NCBI RefSeq assembly: GCF_002042975.1
Contig: NW_018148891.1
Span: 22,499-86,498, forward strand
DNA from: Orbicella faveolata
Taxonomy: Eukaryota > Cnidaria > Anthozoa > Scleractinia > Merulinidae
Direction: 5' to 3'
DNA: 64,000 bases
Below are positions 27,401 through 42,400 of the stretch, one piece after another. The position numbers were made by a program, and so were the translations under genes. How positions within the stretch are numbered: the stretch's first letter is position 1; each line of letters begins with the position of its first letter. The notes beneath the pieces were generated by a model. It made no database searches. It was given only the letters and a program-made list of their open reading frames with translations, and had not been told where the DNA came from.

Positions 27401-30400
27401 TGTCTGCTTGAACTTTACAAAGGTAGTTATCTCACTCAAAATGGCAAGGCCACTAGCCAACATGTAAAACTACATTGTAGCAAGCAGGTTCTTTCTACCA
27501 AAGTCATTGGATAACTTAACTATGGTCATGTAAAACTATCATTAAACATCCCCTGCCCTGATTGATGTGCGACTTAAAAACTGCTGATGTGATGTACACT
27601 TACAAGTCTACTAAAACCGCCATAAACAACTGCAATTCCCCCTGGGTAGTCTGACACCTGAAAACAAATGAAGAACACAGTGTTTACATGTATAACACAT
27701 GTACATGTAGATAAAAGTCCAGCAAGCTTCAGATACTGAAAAGTTCTGAAAATAGTAATCCCCTCAAAAACAACATCAAAATTTTGTGGCTGCTAATGCG
27801 TCACAAAAGTAGTGAACTCCTGACTATAGCAAGCTCACGAAAGAAGCAACCTTCTTGTCCTTGTCCTGTCAACAAAGCAGATGGAAGGTCTGACAAGAAC
27901 TGCATGAAAAATGCCCTACAGAAAACTCATGCTGACCACTGATGACACAATCTACATAAAAATGTGATGCCTGGATGTATTTACATTCACCCACTGTACA
28001 TACACTAATAGCGGTCGGGTATCATGATATCTTCAAAACAGGGTCATCATATCATTGATGTTTTAATACCCAAAGAATTTACTTCTGAGAATTCTATAAT
28101 GCAGATAGCTTATGGTGCATTAAATCTTTATTCTCACTTTGTTCAACTATTCTGACACATCTTAATAATTAACTGTACATGTATCTACCGGTACAACTCC
28201 TTCCAGTTCCTTGTAATCATATGAGCAGAGCTTTTCTCTTGTTGTAGGATCAATTTGGTCCAAGGAGCAAGGAGTAACCTAAGAAAAGGTAGAAACAACA
28301 ATGTTAAAGACCTAGGTTTGGCCAAGATGCATTTTGCACTGTGCAGCATTGGAAAACAATAGAGAGCTTGCATCAGTGGTCAATACTGAGTCTTTAATCA
28401 ACAGTAAAATGTAGATAATTATTCTTATCAGCAATATACTAGTTATGGTCACAACTCAGTCTAAAATATTTTACTCAGTTGATTATCTCTAAGTAATACA
28501 AGTTAATAACACTCACCTCTAGCACCACAGGCAGTCTTGTGTCACTCCAGTGATACTTGTAAGCATTGAAACGCTGGAAAAACAATTCACATGTAACTTT
28601 TCTGCTTTCTCATGATTTCCCTTTTGTCTGCTAAAATGAATCGAGTACTGCTAGTGAATATTGAACATTCACATGTATGAACATGATTGTATGTATCATT
28701 TTTAGTACTAATTAACAAAAGAGCTACAGGTTAAGGCCAGAGATACATATCAGATCATAACGAATTACACAGTCAAGCTCACCTTAGCCTGTGAAGGATA
28801 CAGGCTCCACCTGGAAGGAAAGGCTAAGAAGGATCTGACCGTGGCCACAAGGGCCAAGAAGGGACTGGGCCACAAGTGATGAGGTGGCTGAGGGGGCTGG
28901 GTTCTCCTCCTATTACTTCTCACTTTGTCATTGCTCCATCCTTGCCTAGAGAGTCTGAGGCTAAGTTCTCTCCCCATCTAGTAGTATTTTACAATCTGGA
29001 AGGTACTCCAGTAGTTTTATTAGGTCACTTGTAAGAAGTACTCCAGTACCTGCATTCTATTTTAACAACTTACCACTTCACTTCCTGCTTTGAAGTCTGA
29101 GAATTCTTTGCGAAATCGCTGCAAGAGGAATTATTATTATTGGACAATGGTGATAACAGGACAACAATTTCTGTGTGAAAGACAAACTTATTAACTGAAA
29201 ATTCAACTGAACTTACTAGTGCTTCAGTTAATAGATCAGCTCTGTGTTCTGTAGAAAATGTCATGCTCTGGATTTTCTTACTTGCACCAGCTGGAAAATA
29301 AACAAATAATTTTAAAACATGAATTTACATGGACATTGAAGTTCTTTCACAGAGAATTCAAGATGTTACACCATAGACATTAAGGAGACTCAGTGCAAAG
29401 CTCCCTTTAAAGACATCAGTAAGTAAAAGAGCTGTTGGTTACTTAAGTATTTTTTAACAAGATGATTACCAGTTCTGCTTACTGGAAAATACATTCCCTA
29501 CATAAATGATTTAGTTGTGCATTTTTATCACGAGCCCCTGGCTCAGGAGATTGGGCAACCACTCCCCACATTGACGACTTAAAATAAAGTTACCTTACCT
29601 TACCTTACCTTACCTTGAAAGAATACAAGCCTAGGAAATAGTGTCAAAATTTTACTATCGAATAGACATTTAACTCACTTTTCTTCATCGTAATGATAAG
29701 CTCATTAGCTGCTTTGGCACTGGGTGCAATTCTGCAGAAGTCATTGTAGGCCCACTAAAAATAACAAGAAGACAACTGATATCAAAACCTGAAGCTACAG
29801 TATGTCTAGTGTTGGTGGACTTGTGGATTCACATGTCACATGCTCAGGCCAAAAAGCCTACCGTACCAGCACTGAGCTCTATACCCAGCTTCTGCATCTG
29901 GAAACGATCTGACAGGTAGATCATTTGCTACCTGTGGTTCCCATGTACAGTATGGAGTGCTGAACCAAAAGAAACGCTCAATTTCTGCCGTTCACTTGAG
30001 TCCAGTCTATGATCCTCCCCAAAAGTGAGAGCAGTGGTAATCCAGCCTACATCAAAGGTAACTCTAGATTTTTTTTTGTCTGGTTGCTCAAACTCTATAA
30101 ATCACCGAGAAAGATTTAAATTTTCTTATCACAAGCATGAGACAAAGAAAAAAATATGAATCTCCAGTATTACCAAGTATATACAACAAGTACATGTACA
30201 TGTAATCATGAGACTGGTTGATACAATAAAATAACATGGTAGCAGAGCTTGCATGACTGTCCAGTCAGTCGAGACAAGTAGATTTTCCTGCCAGGCAAGT
30301 TACTTTTCATTTTCACTTGCCCAAGGGGCAGGAGCCCAGGCAAGTCATCTACCAACTAAATAAAAAAGTAAACTGAGATTTGTCCAAGGCAAGCAAAGTT

Positions 30401-33400
30401 TGAGTCTGAAGGTTAAACTGGAATTCAAGGTTTTTTCAAACCTCGGTAGCATCAGATGCCACACTAAACATTATCCTATTTTCAGTGTGAAGGTAGGGGG
30501 ATAAGAGGTGGAGGGAAAGAGGAAGGAGAAGAAGATGGGGTATATGAATGTACACTGTACACTTCTAATTCTGTTCAATGTATATGCAACTTGACAATGT
30601 AGGGTGTAGGTTTCATTTTTGGTATCAAGAGAAAACTATTTTTGAACAAGTCACATCACATNCACGGACACCGTCGAGCAAACTGGCCAGCAAAGAGTCC
30701 CTTAAGGAAATGATCAGAAATACGTTCGTGAACATGCTGAGAGTTGCCCTAATACACAAGCAACAACTTTCCTTCTCTCCTTATTGATTTTTACCATTTA
30801 TGTTTGTTTACATCATACAGTACCTCTCAGTTGACATGAATTTCTTTGTGGCTCCACGGATGAACTCCACAGCAAACATCTGAGGATTTTCGGTACTGCG
30901 AATAATGGCAAACACCTGTTGACAGAACATCAACAGTTGATTACTCTCAAGTGGTCAAAATCCATTTTCCTCTCACAATATCACCACATTGTTAAGCAGA
31001 GAGGTGTTGAGAATTCAGAGTAAACCTCACAGTAAGTACTGTACGTGTATCTGTGTGATCATATGTACAATAAAACTTACATTTTAGTTCTTTAGAGCGA
31101 TTGTCAATTGAGTGTTGAAAGTAAACAGGCAATTACTTTGGTTAGAACTGGTTTTGGTTTTAAATACTATGGTTTGAGATTGGCTGAGTAGTTTAATTGG
31201 TAAGTAATTAGTTTGGTTTTGGTTTTAAGACACTCAATTGAAAACTGTACTAAAGAAGAACAAATCAAATATTAACATAATCAAGAGTAGGAGTAACCTT
31301 CAATGGACTAGCTTGCTGAAGTTACAATGTAAGTGCTGGCAAAAAGAGTCCCTTTGCTAAAAATTATTAAGTACCTTTAATTCATGCTGCTGCATTGCAC
31401 AAATTACATTTATTAAGTTATATAAAATTTATGTAGATCTTACATCAGAAAGTGGATGACAGCTGACAATGATGTACGTTGCGGGATCTCTTTCTATGAT
31501 ACATGTCTCTGATAAACATAAGGTGCGGACTACAGGATCCTGTAAAAAACAAGTCAACATAAAAGTTCAAAGAGGAGTTACATGTACATGTACATTTGGC
31601 AGATTACATGTCCATTGTATAACTGGTATAAGTATCATACAGAGAAGTATTAATTGAAAGTGATTCTGACAACTAGCTCATTCTCGACAGCTGTCAGCAG
31701 GTCTTTTCTCCTGCAAGTAGGTTGATACACATAGATGAGGGATACTGGTGAGGGATATTCAATTCTAATTTGGATAATAACAATTTGCTGCCAACTTACA
31801 TGATGTCTTGGTGATATTTTTTGGACTTTAAACTCAGCTAATGATGTGATATGTTCATCTTCACTGTAGGAGAGATATGTACATGTAATATAAATACAAT
31901 GGTATGGAAGCAAGGGCAGGTAACGTAAAGATTTAGTTGGCAGACGACTTGCCTGATCCCTTGCCCATTGGGCAAGTGAGAATGAAAAGGTACATGCCCA
32001 GAAGGAGAATCTACTTATCCCGGATGACCAGACAGAGCTTTTTCTGAGTCCTGATAACAGCCAAGTGGCTCATACATGTACATACATGCAGAGTCAGAGC
32101 TTATCCTGGTTTCTGCAGCAGGAAGGAACTACATGAAGGAGTATTTTTACTCCCCCTGGATAGAATGCTTGTCCATCCCAGGATAGTACCTCCAGGTTTA
32201 AATTTGCTGGTAGCCATTTCTATACCTGGGATGATAGAACTACTAGCTGTGAGAGTAGAGTGTCTTTCCAGAGAATGCAAGTCAATGTCCCACTTATGTT
32301 CATGATAGAATGCAATTATTGTTTAATTAGTACTTCATATTTGGCAGGGTTATTTGACATTTTCATATTACTTCATATTTGACAGAATCGTGTGTGTTTT
32401 GGTGACTTTTTACCAATGACAACACTTTGTGATGCTTATCATAAGGTATTTAAATCTCTAGCATTCAATCCTGGACATATCTGCAATGTCCCTGCAATGT
32501 CCCTGGCCACAGCTTGAACCCAGACCACGTGATCCAGGGTCATGCCAACTACATGTAACCTTGAGCCCACCGCTCCTCCCACGCCAGTGCCAAGGGAGGG
32601 AATAGGAATTGTGTTTGTGACAACTGAGGTTCAAATTTACAAACCAACCCTCATTACATTGAATTTGACTAAATCCTCACCATATCAAGGTTTTTTTAGA
32701 CGCACTTTCCCGTAGAATTAAACTGTGTTGAATGTTCAGCATGTCAGTTCACATGCACATGTACATGTACAGTAGTATGAAATTTTTGGGGTTGAATCAT
32801 AGATGTTTCTCAAGATAGAAGAGGAAATATTGGGCATGTGAAACAAGACATCAGTTCACTAAGGCTCATAGCTAGCTGCAATCAACTTACCTAAATTTTC
32901 CAAATTTGTGTTTTAGAAACTGGTCATGTGTTATAGGTTTACTCCTTTGTCTGCAGGAGAAAGAGAACAGATACCAACAGTGAATCATTAATGTATTTCC
33001 AGTAGGTAATTTAATTACTTTTATTAGCCTAGCAAACAAGAACTCATCATGTGTGGTGCCTTTAAAGTTAGTGGGGTTAGGCAGCAATCAGACATGGGAA
33101 AGGAGGTATCCATGGTAACACTGCAAGTGGCCACCACCAAAGGCAGAGAAAGAAGTAAAAACTTGTTAATTCAGCAGGCAAAAATGGCCTTACTCCAAGG
33201 CCAGAAAGTAAGCAAATGCAAATTATAAACCAAAAGATGCTCCCAGCAGTGGTTCAAAGGCCTCCCTAAGCCACACAGAGGGGTGACCGCCGACCAGCGT
33301 TGTCTCAAAGATAACCTTGTCTTAATTATTTTCACTCACATTTAATTTAAATTGGAAAAGTAATGAGTATCAACTAACTTGATTGAGACACCAACATAAG

Positions 33401-36400
33401 CCATGGCATATTCTGACATTTTCTTCATTAGCTCATCTCTCTGTTCCAGTGCAAAGAGATGCTGAAAAAAAGATGTAACAGAATGATAAATTTTGTAAGT
33501 TATGTACAACCTTCTCTTGGACCACAGAATTTATAAGAAAACAAACAATCAACATAAAGCAAGTAAGTCTTCAAATACACTGCCACAGCCTCTTAACATA
33601 ATTATTATGTATGTCTGTCTGCTTGAACTTTACAAAGGTAGTTATCTCACTCAAAATGGCAAGGCCACTAGCCAACATGTAAAACTACATTGTAGCAAGC
33701 AGGTTCTTTCTACCAAAGTCATTGGATAACTTAACTATGGTCATGTAAAACTATCATTAAACATCCCCTGCCCTGATTGATGTGCGACTTAAAAACTGCT
33801 GATGTGATGTACACTTACAAGTCTACTAAAACCGCCATAAACAACTGCAATTCCCCCTGGGTAGTCTGACACCTGAAAACAAATGAAGAACACAGTGTTT
33901 ACATGTATAACACATGTACATGTAGATAAAAGTCCAGCAAGCTTCAGATACTGAAAAGTTCTGAAAATAGTAATCCCCTCAAAAACAACATCAAAATTTT
34001 GTGGCTGCTAATGCGTCACAAAAGTAGTGAACTCCTGACTATAGCAAGCTCACGAAAGAAGCAACCTTCTTGTCCTTGTCCTGTCAACAAAGCAGATGGA
34101 AGGTCTGACAAGAACTGCATGAAAAATGCCCTACAGAAAACTCATGCTGACCACTGATGACACAATCTACATAAAAATGTGATGCCTGGATGTATTTACA
34201 TTCACCCACTGTACATACACTAATAGCGGTCGGGTATCATGATATCTTCAAAACAGGGTCATCATATCATTGATGTTTTAATACCCAAAGAATTTACTTC
34301 TGAGAATTCTATAATGCAGATAGCTTATGGTGCATTAAATCTTTATTCTCACTTTGTTCAACTATTCTGACACATCTTAATAATTAACTGTACATGTATC
34401 TACCGGTACAACTCCTTCCAGTTCCTTGTAATCATATGAGCAGAGCTTTTCTCTTGTTGTAGGATCAATTTGGTCCAAGGAGCAAGGAGTAACCTAAGAA
34501 AAGGTAGAAACAACAATGTTAAAGACCTAGGTTTGGCCAAGATGCATTTTGCACTGTGCAGCATTGGAAAACAATAGAGAGCTTGCATCAGTGGTCAATA
34601 CTGAGTCTTTAATCAACAGTAAAATGTAGATAATTATTCTTATCAGCAATATACTAGTTATGGTCACAACTCAGTCTAAAATATTTTACTCAGTTGATTA
34701 TCTCTAAGTAATACAAGTTAATAACACTCACCTCTAGCACCACAGGCAGTCTTGTGTCACTCCAGTGATACTTGTAAGCATTGAAACGCTGGAAAAACAA
34801 TTCACATGTAACTTTTCTGCTTTCTCATGATTTCCCTTTTGTCTGCTAAAATGAATCGAGTACTGCTAGTGAATATTGAACATTCACATGTATGAACATG
34901 ATTGTATGTATCATTTTTAGTACTAATTAACAAAAGAGCTACAGGTTAAGGCCAGAGATACATATCAGATCATAACGAATTACACAGTCAAGCGCACCAT
35001 AGCCTGTGAAGGATACAGGCTCCACCTGGAAGGAAAGGCTAAGAAGGATCTGACCGTGGCCACAAGGGCCAAGAAGGGACTGGGCCACAAGTGATGAGGT
35101 GGCTGAGGGGGCTGGGTTCTCCTCCTATTACTTCTCACTTTGTCATTGCTCCATCCTTGCCTAGAGAGTCTGAGGCTAAGTTCTCTCCCCATCTAGTAGT
35201 ATTTTACAATCTGGAAGGTACTCCAGTAGTTTTATTAGGTCACTTGTAAGAAGTACTCCAGTACCTGCATTCTATTTTAACAACTTACCACTTCACTTCC
35301 TGCTTTGAAGTCTGAGAATTCTTTGCGAAATCGCTGCAAGAGGAATTATTATTATTGGACAATGGTGATAACAGGACAACAATTTCTGTGTGAAAGACAA
35401 ACTTATTAACTGAAAATTCAACTGAACTTACTAGTGCTTCAGTTAATAGATCAGCTCTGTGTTCTGTAGAAAATGTCATGCTCTGGATTTTCTTACTTGC
35501 ACCAGCTGGAAAATAAACAAATAATTTTAAAACATGAATTTACATGGACATTGAAGTTCTTTCACAGAGAATTCAAGATGTTACACCATAGACATTAAGG
35601 AGACTCAGTGCAAAGCTCCCTTTAAAGACATCAGTAAGTAAAAGAGCTGTTGGTTACTTAAGTATTTTTTAACAAGATGATTACCAGTTCTGCTTACTGG
35701 AAAATACATTCCCTACATAAATGATTTAGTTGTGCATTTTTATCACGAGCCCCTGGCTCAGGAGATTGGGCAACCACTCCCCACATTGACGACTTAAAAT
35801 AAAGTTACCTTACCTTACCTTACCTTACCTTGAAAGAATACAAGCCTAGGAAATAGTGTCAAAATTTTACTATCGAATAGACATTTAACTCACTTTTCTT
35901 CATCGTAATGATAAGCTCATTAGCTGCTTTGGCACTGGGTGCAATTCTGCAGAAGTCATTGTAGGCCCACTAAAAATAACAAGAAGACAACTGATATCAA
36001 AACCTGAAGCTACAGTATGTCTAGTGTTGGTGGACTTGTGGATTCACATGTCACATGCTCAGGCCAAAAAGCCTACCGTACCAGCACTGAGCTCTATACC
36101 CAGCTTCTGCATCTGGAAACGATCTGACAGGTAGATCATTTGCTACCTGTGGTTCCCATGTACAGTATGGAGTGCTGAACCAAAAGAAACGCTCAATTTC
36201 TGCCGTTCACTTGAGTCCAGTCTATGATCCTCCCCAAAAGTGAGAGCAGTGGTAATCCAGCCTACATCAAAGGTAACTCTAGATTTTTTTTTGTCTGGTT
36301 GCTCAAACTCTATAAATCACCGAGAAAGATTTAAATTTTCTTATCACAAGCATGAGACAAAGAAAAAAATATGAATCTCCAGTATTACCAAGTATATACA

Positions 36401-39400
36401 ACAAGTACATGTACATGTAATCATGAGACTGGTTGATACAATAAAATAACATGGTAGCAGAGCTTGCATGACTGTCCAGTCAGTCGAGACAAGTAGATTT
36501 TCCTGCCAGGCAAGTTACTTTTCATTTTCACTTGCCCAAGGGGCAGGAGCCCAGGCAAGTCATCTACCAACTAAATAAAAAAGTAAACTGAGATTTGTCC
36601 AAGGCAAGCAAAGTTTGAGTCTGAAGGTTAAACTGGAATTCAAGGTTTTTTCAAACCTCGGTAGCATCAGATGCCACACTAAACATTATCCTATTTTCAG
36701 TGTGAAGGTAGGGGGATAAGAGGTGGAGGGAAAGAGGAAGGAGAAGAAGATGGGGTATATGAATGTACACTGTACACTTCTAATTCTGTTCAATGTATAT
36801 GCAACTTGACAATGTAGGGTGTAGGTTTCATTTTTGGTATCAAGAGAAAACTATTTTTGAACAAGTCACATCACATGGATAATCCCTCTAGCCTACAGGT
36901 AATATTTCTTTTGCATAGCACATGACTGTTTTTGCCCAAACATGCACTACCCAGAACCTCATCTTGTTTTCCACTGAATAAGTCAGAGAGAACTAGAGAC
37001 AGCTAATGTGGAGCAAAGTTGAACAACTCAGTATTGACAACTGTTGTTTCCTATGCAATTTCCATTCACCATTTCATTTTCCAAATGCTCATGTAAGTAA
37101 TTTGAGTAATGATGTATTATTAGCTAATGCACAGTCACATAAAAAGTGCAACAATAAAAGAATTGAAAGTTTCTGTCTAGAAGAGGACAAATACTTCCAT
37201 TTATTTAACATTTTGCATCTGATAATTCAAAGTATTAAGCTCTGATAGGTCGATATAGTGACGTTCTAGGTATGCATTCTATTAAAGTTGAATAAAGTGT
37301 GGATAAATTAGACCTCTTGATGAAACTCTAAGGACCCATAAAAACTTAACACAAGCCAGGTTTTCAGTTTGCATTTCGCGTTAAAAGTTGTAGTGAACAG
37401 ACAAAGAAATCATTTGGTGGAAGCTATAATCAGAAAGGCAAGACTCACTTTGACAAATCTGAGGTGGAATACCTCGTACGGAAAAATGACATCATAGGAT
37501 CGATTTCATGAATGCACACAAGTCCATGACAATCACATGTCCCAGCTTATACTACTGTACATTCTCACCTGATTTGTGACCTCCAGATTCGAAGGGTTGT
37601 AGGTAGTTATTCCTTTCGTCCCGATGGAAAAGATCCTCTTGTACCTGCAAGGGGCAGCGAGAAAATCAGCTGATAAAAGAGCAATCAAGTTGAAGACTAC
37701 GACGACACAACTTAAACATGTGATGGCAGCTGCGTCGATTTTACTTGCAAGACTTCACTCACTTGCCGCGCCACGAATGCTTTGTGGTGAAATAGCAGGC
37801 CACGTCCTCGTTGCCCCAGACTGTAGCCATCTTGCGGTACAATGTCACTTAAATCTGAACAAATCTTTGACAGGAAGGAACGTTTAAACGTCCTTCCTCA
37901 AGTATCAGGGGGAAAGGTCGGCCATCTTGGCCTTGGTTGTAACTACTGCGCAAGCTTTGGGTTAGTAGGACCCAGTCTTAATGTAGTTTTACTTGCCGCG
38001 GACAAGAGCCATACTCGTCACCAGAGCTCTTGTGTTTGAATACCGTAGGTTACGTTACTTGCAAAATTGTTGCTGTAGTGAAGTGTAGTGTGTCATCCAG
38101 TTGGCCTCGTAATAATAGATGTATGTATATATGTATGCATGTATGTGACCAAGTCANCAGGATAGTACCTCCAGGTTTAAATTTGCTGGTAGCCATTTCT
38201 ATACCTGGGATGATAGAACTACTAGCTGTGAGAGTAGAGTGTCTTTCCAGAGAATGCAAGTCAATGTCCCACTTATGTTCATGATAGAATGCAATTATTG
38301 TTTAATTAGTACTTCATATTTGGCAGGGTTATTTGACATTTTCATATTACTTCATATTTGACAGAATCGTGTGTGTTTTGGTGACTTTTTACCAATGACA
38401 ACACTTTGTGATGCTTATCATAAGGTATTTAAATCTCTAGCATTCAATCCTGGACATATCTGCAATGTCCCTGCAATGTCCCTGGCCACAGCTTGAACCC
38501 AGACCACGTGATCCAGGGTCATGCCAACTACATGTAACCTTGAGCCCACCGCTCCTCCCACGCCAGTGCCAAGGGAGGGAATAGGAATTGTGTTTGTGAC
38601 AACTGAGGTTCAAATTTACAAACCAACCCTCATTACATTGAATTTGACTAAATCCTCACCATATCAAGGTTTTTTTAGACGCACTTTCCCGTAGAATTAA
38701 ACTGTGTTGAATGTTCAGCATGTCAGTTCACATGCACATGTACATGTACAGTAGTATGAAATTTTTGGGGTTGAATCATAGATGTTTCTCAAGATAGAAG
38801 AGGAAATATTGGGCATGTGAAACAAGACATCAGTTCACTAAGGCTCATAGCTAGCTGCAATCAACTTACCTAAATTTTCCAAATTTGTGTTTTAGAAACT
38901 GGTCATGTGTTATAGGTTTACTCCTTTGTCTGCAGGAGAAAGAGAACAGATACCAACAGTGAATCATTAATGTATTTCCAGTAGGTAATTTAATTACTTT
39001 TATTAGCCTAGCAAACAAGAACTCATCATGTGTGGTGCCTTTAAAGTTAGTGGGGTTAGGCAGCAATCAGACATGGGAAAGGAGGTATCCATGGTAACAC
39101 TGCAAGTGGCCACCACCAAAGGCAGAGAAAGAAGTAAAAACTTGTTAATTCAGCAGGCAAAAATGGCCTTACTCCAAGGCCAGAAAGTAAGCAAATGCAA
39201 ATTATAAACCAAAAGATGCTCCCAGCAGTGGTTCAAAGGCCTCCCTAAGCCACACAGAGGGGTGACCGCCGACCAGCGTTGTCTCAAAGATAACCTTGTC
39301 TTAATTATTTTCACTCACATTTAATTTAAATTGGAAAAGTAATGAGTATCAACTAACTTGATTGAGACACCAACATAAGCCATGGCATATTCTGACATTT

Positions 39401-42400
39401 TCTTCATTAGCTCATCTCTCTGTTCCAGTGCAAAGAGATGCTGAAAAAAAGATGTAACAGAATGATAAATTTTGTAAGTTATGTACAACCTTCTCTTGGA
39501 CCACAGAATTTATAAGAAAACAAACAATCAACATAAAGCAAGTAAGTCTTCAAATACACTGCCACAGCCTCTTAACATAATTATTATGTATGTCTGTCTG
39601 CTTGAACTTTACAAAGGTAGTTATCTCACTCAAAATGGCAAGGCCACTAGCCAACATGTAAAACTACATTGTAGCAAGCAGGTTCTTTCTACCAAAGTCA
39701 TTGGATAACTTAACTATGGTCATGTAAAACTATCATTAAACATCCCCTGCCCTGATTGATGTGCGACTTAAAAACTGCTGATGTGATGTACACTTACAAG
39801 TCTACTAAAACCGCCATAAACAACTGCAATTCCCCCTGGGTAGTCTGACACCTGAAAACAAATGAAGAACACAGTGTTTACATGTATAACACATGTACAT
39901 GTAGATAAAAGTCCAGCAAGCTTCAGATACTGAAAAGTTCTGAAAATAGTAATCCCCTCAAAAACAACATCAAAATTTTGTGGCTGCTAATGCGTCACAA
40001 AAGTAGTGAACTCCTGACTATAGCAAGCTCACGAAAGAAGCAACCTTCTTGTCCTTGTCCTGTCAACAAAGCAGATGGAAGGTCTGACAAGAACTGCATG
40101 AAAAATGCCCTACAGAAAACTCATGCTGACCACTGATGACACAATCTACATAAAAATGTGATGCCTGGATGTATTTACATTCACCCACTGTACATACACT
40201 AATAGCGGTCGGGTATCATGATATCTTCAAAACAGGGTCATCATATCATTGATGTTTTAATACCCAAAGAATTTACTTCTGAGAATTCTATAATGCAGAT
40301 AGCTTATGGTGCATTAAATCTTTATTCTCACTTTGTTCAACTATTCTGACACATCTTAATAATTAACTGTACATGTATCTACCGGTACAACTCCTTCCAG
40401 TTCCTTGTAATCATATGAGCAGAGCTTTTCTCTTGTTGTAGGATCAATTTGGTCCAAGGAGCAAGGAGTAACCTAAGAAAAGGTAGAAACAACAATGTTA
40501 AAGACCTAGGTTTGGCCAAGATGCATTTTGCACTGTGCAGCATTGGAAAACAATAGAGAGCTTGCATCAGTGGTCAATACTGAGTCTTTAATCAACAGTA
40601 AAATGTAGATAATTATTCTTATCAGCAATATACTAGTTATGGTCACAACTCAGTCTAAAATATTTTACTCAGTTGATTATCTCTAAGTAATACAAGTTAA
40701 TAACACTCACCTCTAGCACCACAGGCAGTCTTGTGTCACTCCAGTGATACTTGTAAGCATTGAAACGCTGGAAAAACAATTCACATGTAACTTTTCTGCT
40801 TTCTCATGATTTCCCTTTTGTCTGCTAAAATGAATCGAGTACTGCTAGTGAATATTGAACATTCACATGTATGAACATGATTGTATGTATCATTTTTAGT
40901 ACTAATTAACAAAAGAGCTACAGGTTAAGGCCAGAGATACATATCAGATCATAACGAATTACACAGTCAAGCGCACCATAGCCTGTGAAGGATACAGGCT
41001 CCACCTGGAAGGAAAGGCTAAGAAGGATCTGACCGTGGCCACAAGGGCCAAGAAGGGACTGGGCCACAAGTGATGAGGTGGCTGAGGGGGCTGGGTTCTC
41101 CTCCTATTACTTCTCACTTTGTCATTGCTCCATCCTTGCCTAGAGAGTCTGAGGCTAAGTTCTCTCCCCATCTAGTAGTATTTTACAATCTGGAAGGTAC
41201 TCCAGTAGTTTTATTAGGTCACTTGTAAGAAGTACTCCAGTACCTGCATTCTATTTTAACAACTTACCACTTCACTTCCTGCTTTGAAGTCTGAGAATTC
41301 TTTGCGAAATCGCTGCAAGAGGAATTATTATTATTGGACAATGGTGATAACAGGACAACAATTTCTGTGTGAAAGACAAACTTATTAACTGAAAATTCAA
41401 CTGAACTTACTAGTGCTTCAGTTAATAGATCAGCTCTGTGTTCTGTAGAAAATGTCATGCTCTGGATTTTCTTACTTGCACCAGCTGGAAAATAAACAAA
41501 TAATTTTAAAACATGAATTTACATGGACATTGAAGTTCTTTCACAGAGAATTCAAGATGTTACACCATAGACATTAAGGAGACTCAGTGCAAAGCTCCCT
41601 TTAAAGACATCAGTAAGTAAAAGAGCTGTTGGTTACTTAAGTATTTTTTAACAAGATGATTACCAGTTCTGCTTACTGGAAAATACATTCCCTACATAAA
41701 TGATTTAGTTGTGCATTTTTATCACGAGCCCCTGGCTCAGGAGATTGGGCAACCACTCCCCACATTGACGACTTAAAATAAAGTTACCTTACCTTACCTT
41801 ACCTTACCTTGAAAGAATACAAGCCTAGGAAATAGTGTCAAAATTTTACTATCGAATAGACATTTAACTCACTTTTCTTCATCGTAATGATAAGCTCATT
41901 AGCTGCTTTGGCACTGGGTGCAATTCTGCAGAAGTCATTGTAGGCCCACTAAAAATAACAAGAAGACAACTGATATCAAAACCTGAAGCTACAGTATGTC
42001 TAGTGTTGGTGGACTTGTGGATTCACATGTCACATGCTCAGGCCAAAAAGCCTACCGTACCAGCACTGAGCTCTATACCCAGCTTCTGCATCTGGAAACG
42101 ATCTGACAGGTAGATCATTTGCTACCTGTGGTTCCCATGTACAGTATGGAGTGCTGAACCAAAAGAAACGCTCAATTTCTGCCGTTCACTTGAGTCCAGT
42201 CTATGATCCTCCCCAAAAGTGAGAGCAGTGGTAATCCAGCCTACATCAAAGGTAACTCTAGATTTTTTTTTGTCTGGTTGCTCAAACTCTATAAATCACC
42301 GAGAAAGATTTAAATTTTCTTATCACAAGCATGAGACAAAGAAAAAAATATGAATCTCCAGTATTACCAAGTATATACAACAAGTACATGTACATGTAAT

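Larger units (their letters stand above)
24448..30661. repeat. Duplicated block 3a (6214 bp)
   Basis: Matches 30663-36876 at offset 6215, with substitutions at 28779 and 28784. The left boundary falls inside an exon. It ends at the n at 30662. Confidence 0.93.
32179..38156. repeat. Duplicated block 4a (5978 bp)
   Basis: Matches 38158-44135 at offset 5979, ending at the n at 38157. Because blocks 3 and 4 overlap, the sequence 25964-30661 is present three times. Confidence 0.93.

Noticed and set aside
29590-29616. Short regular repeat that could suggest a CRISPR-like array
   Set aside because: It is a five-unit pentanucleotide microsatellite with no spacers, in a eukaryotic intron.
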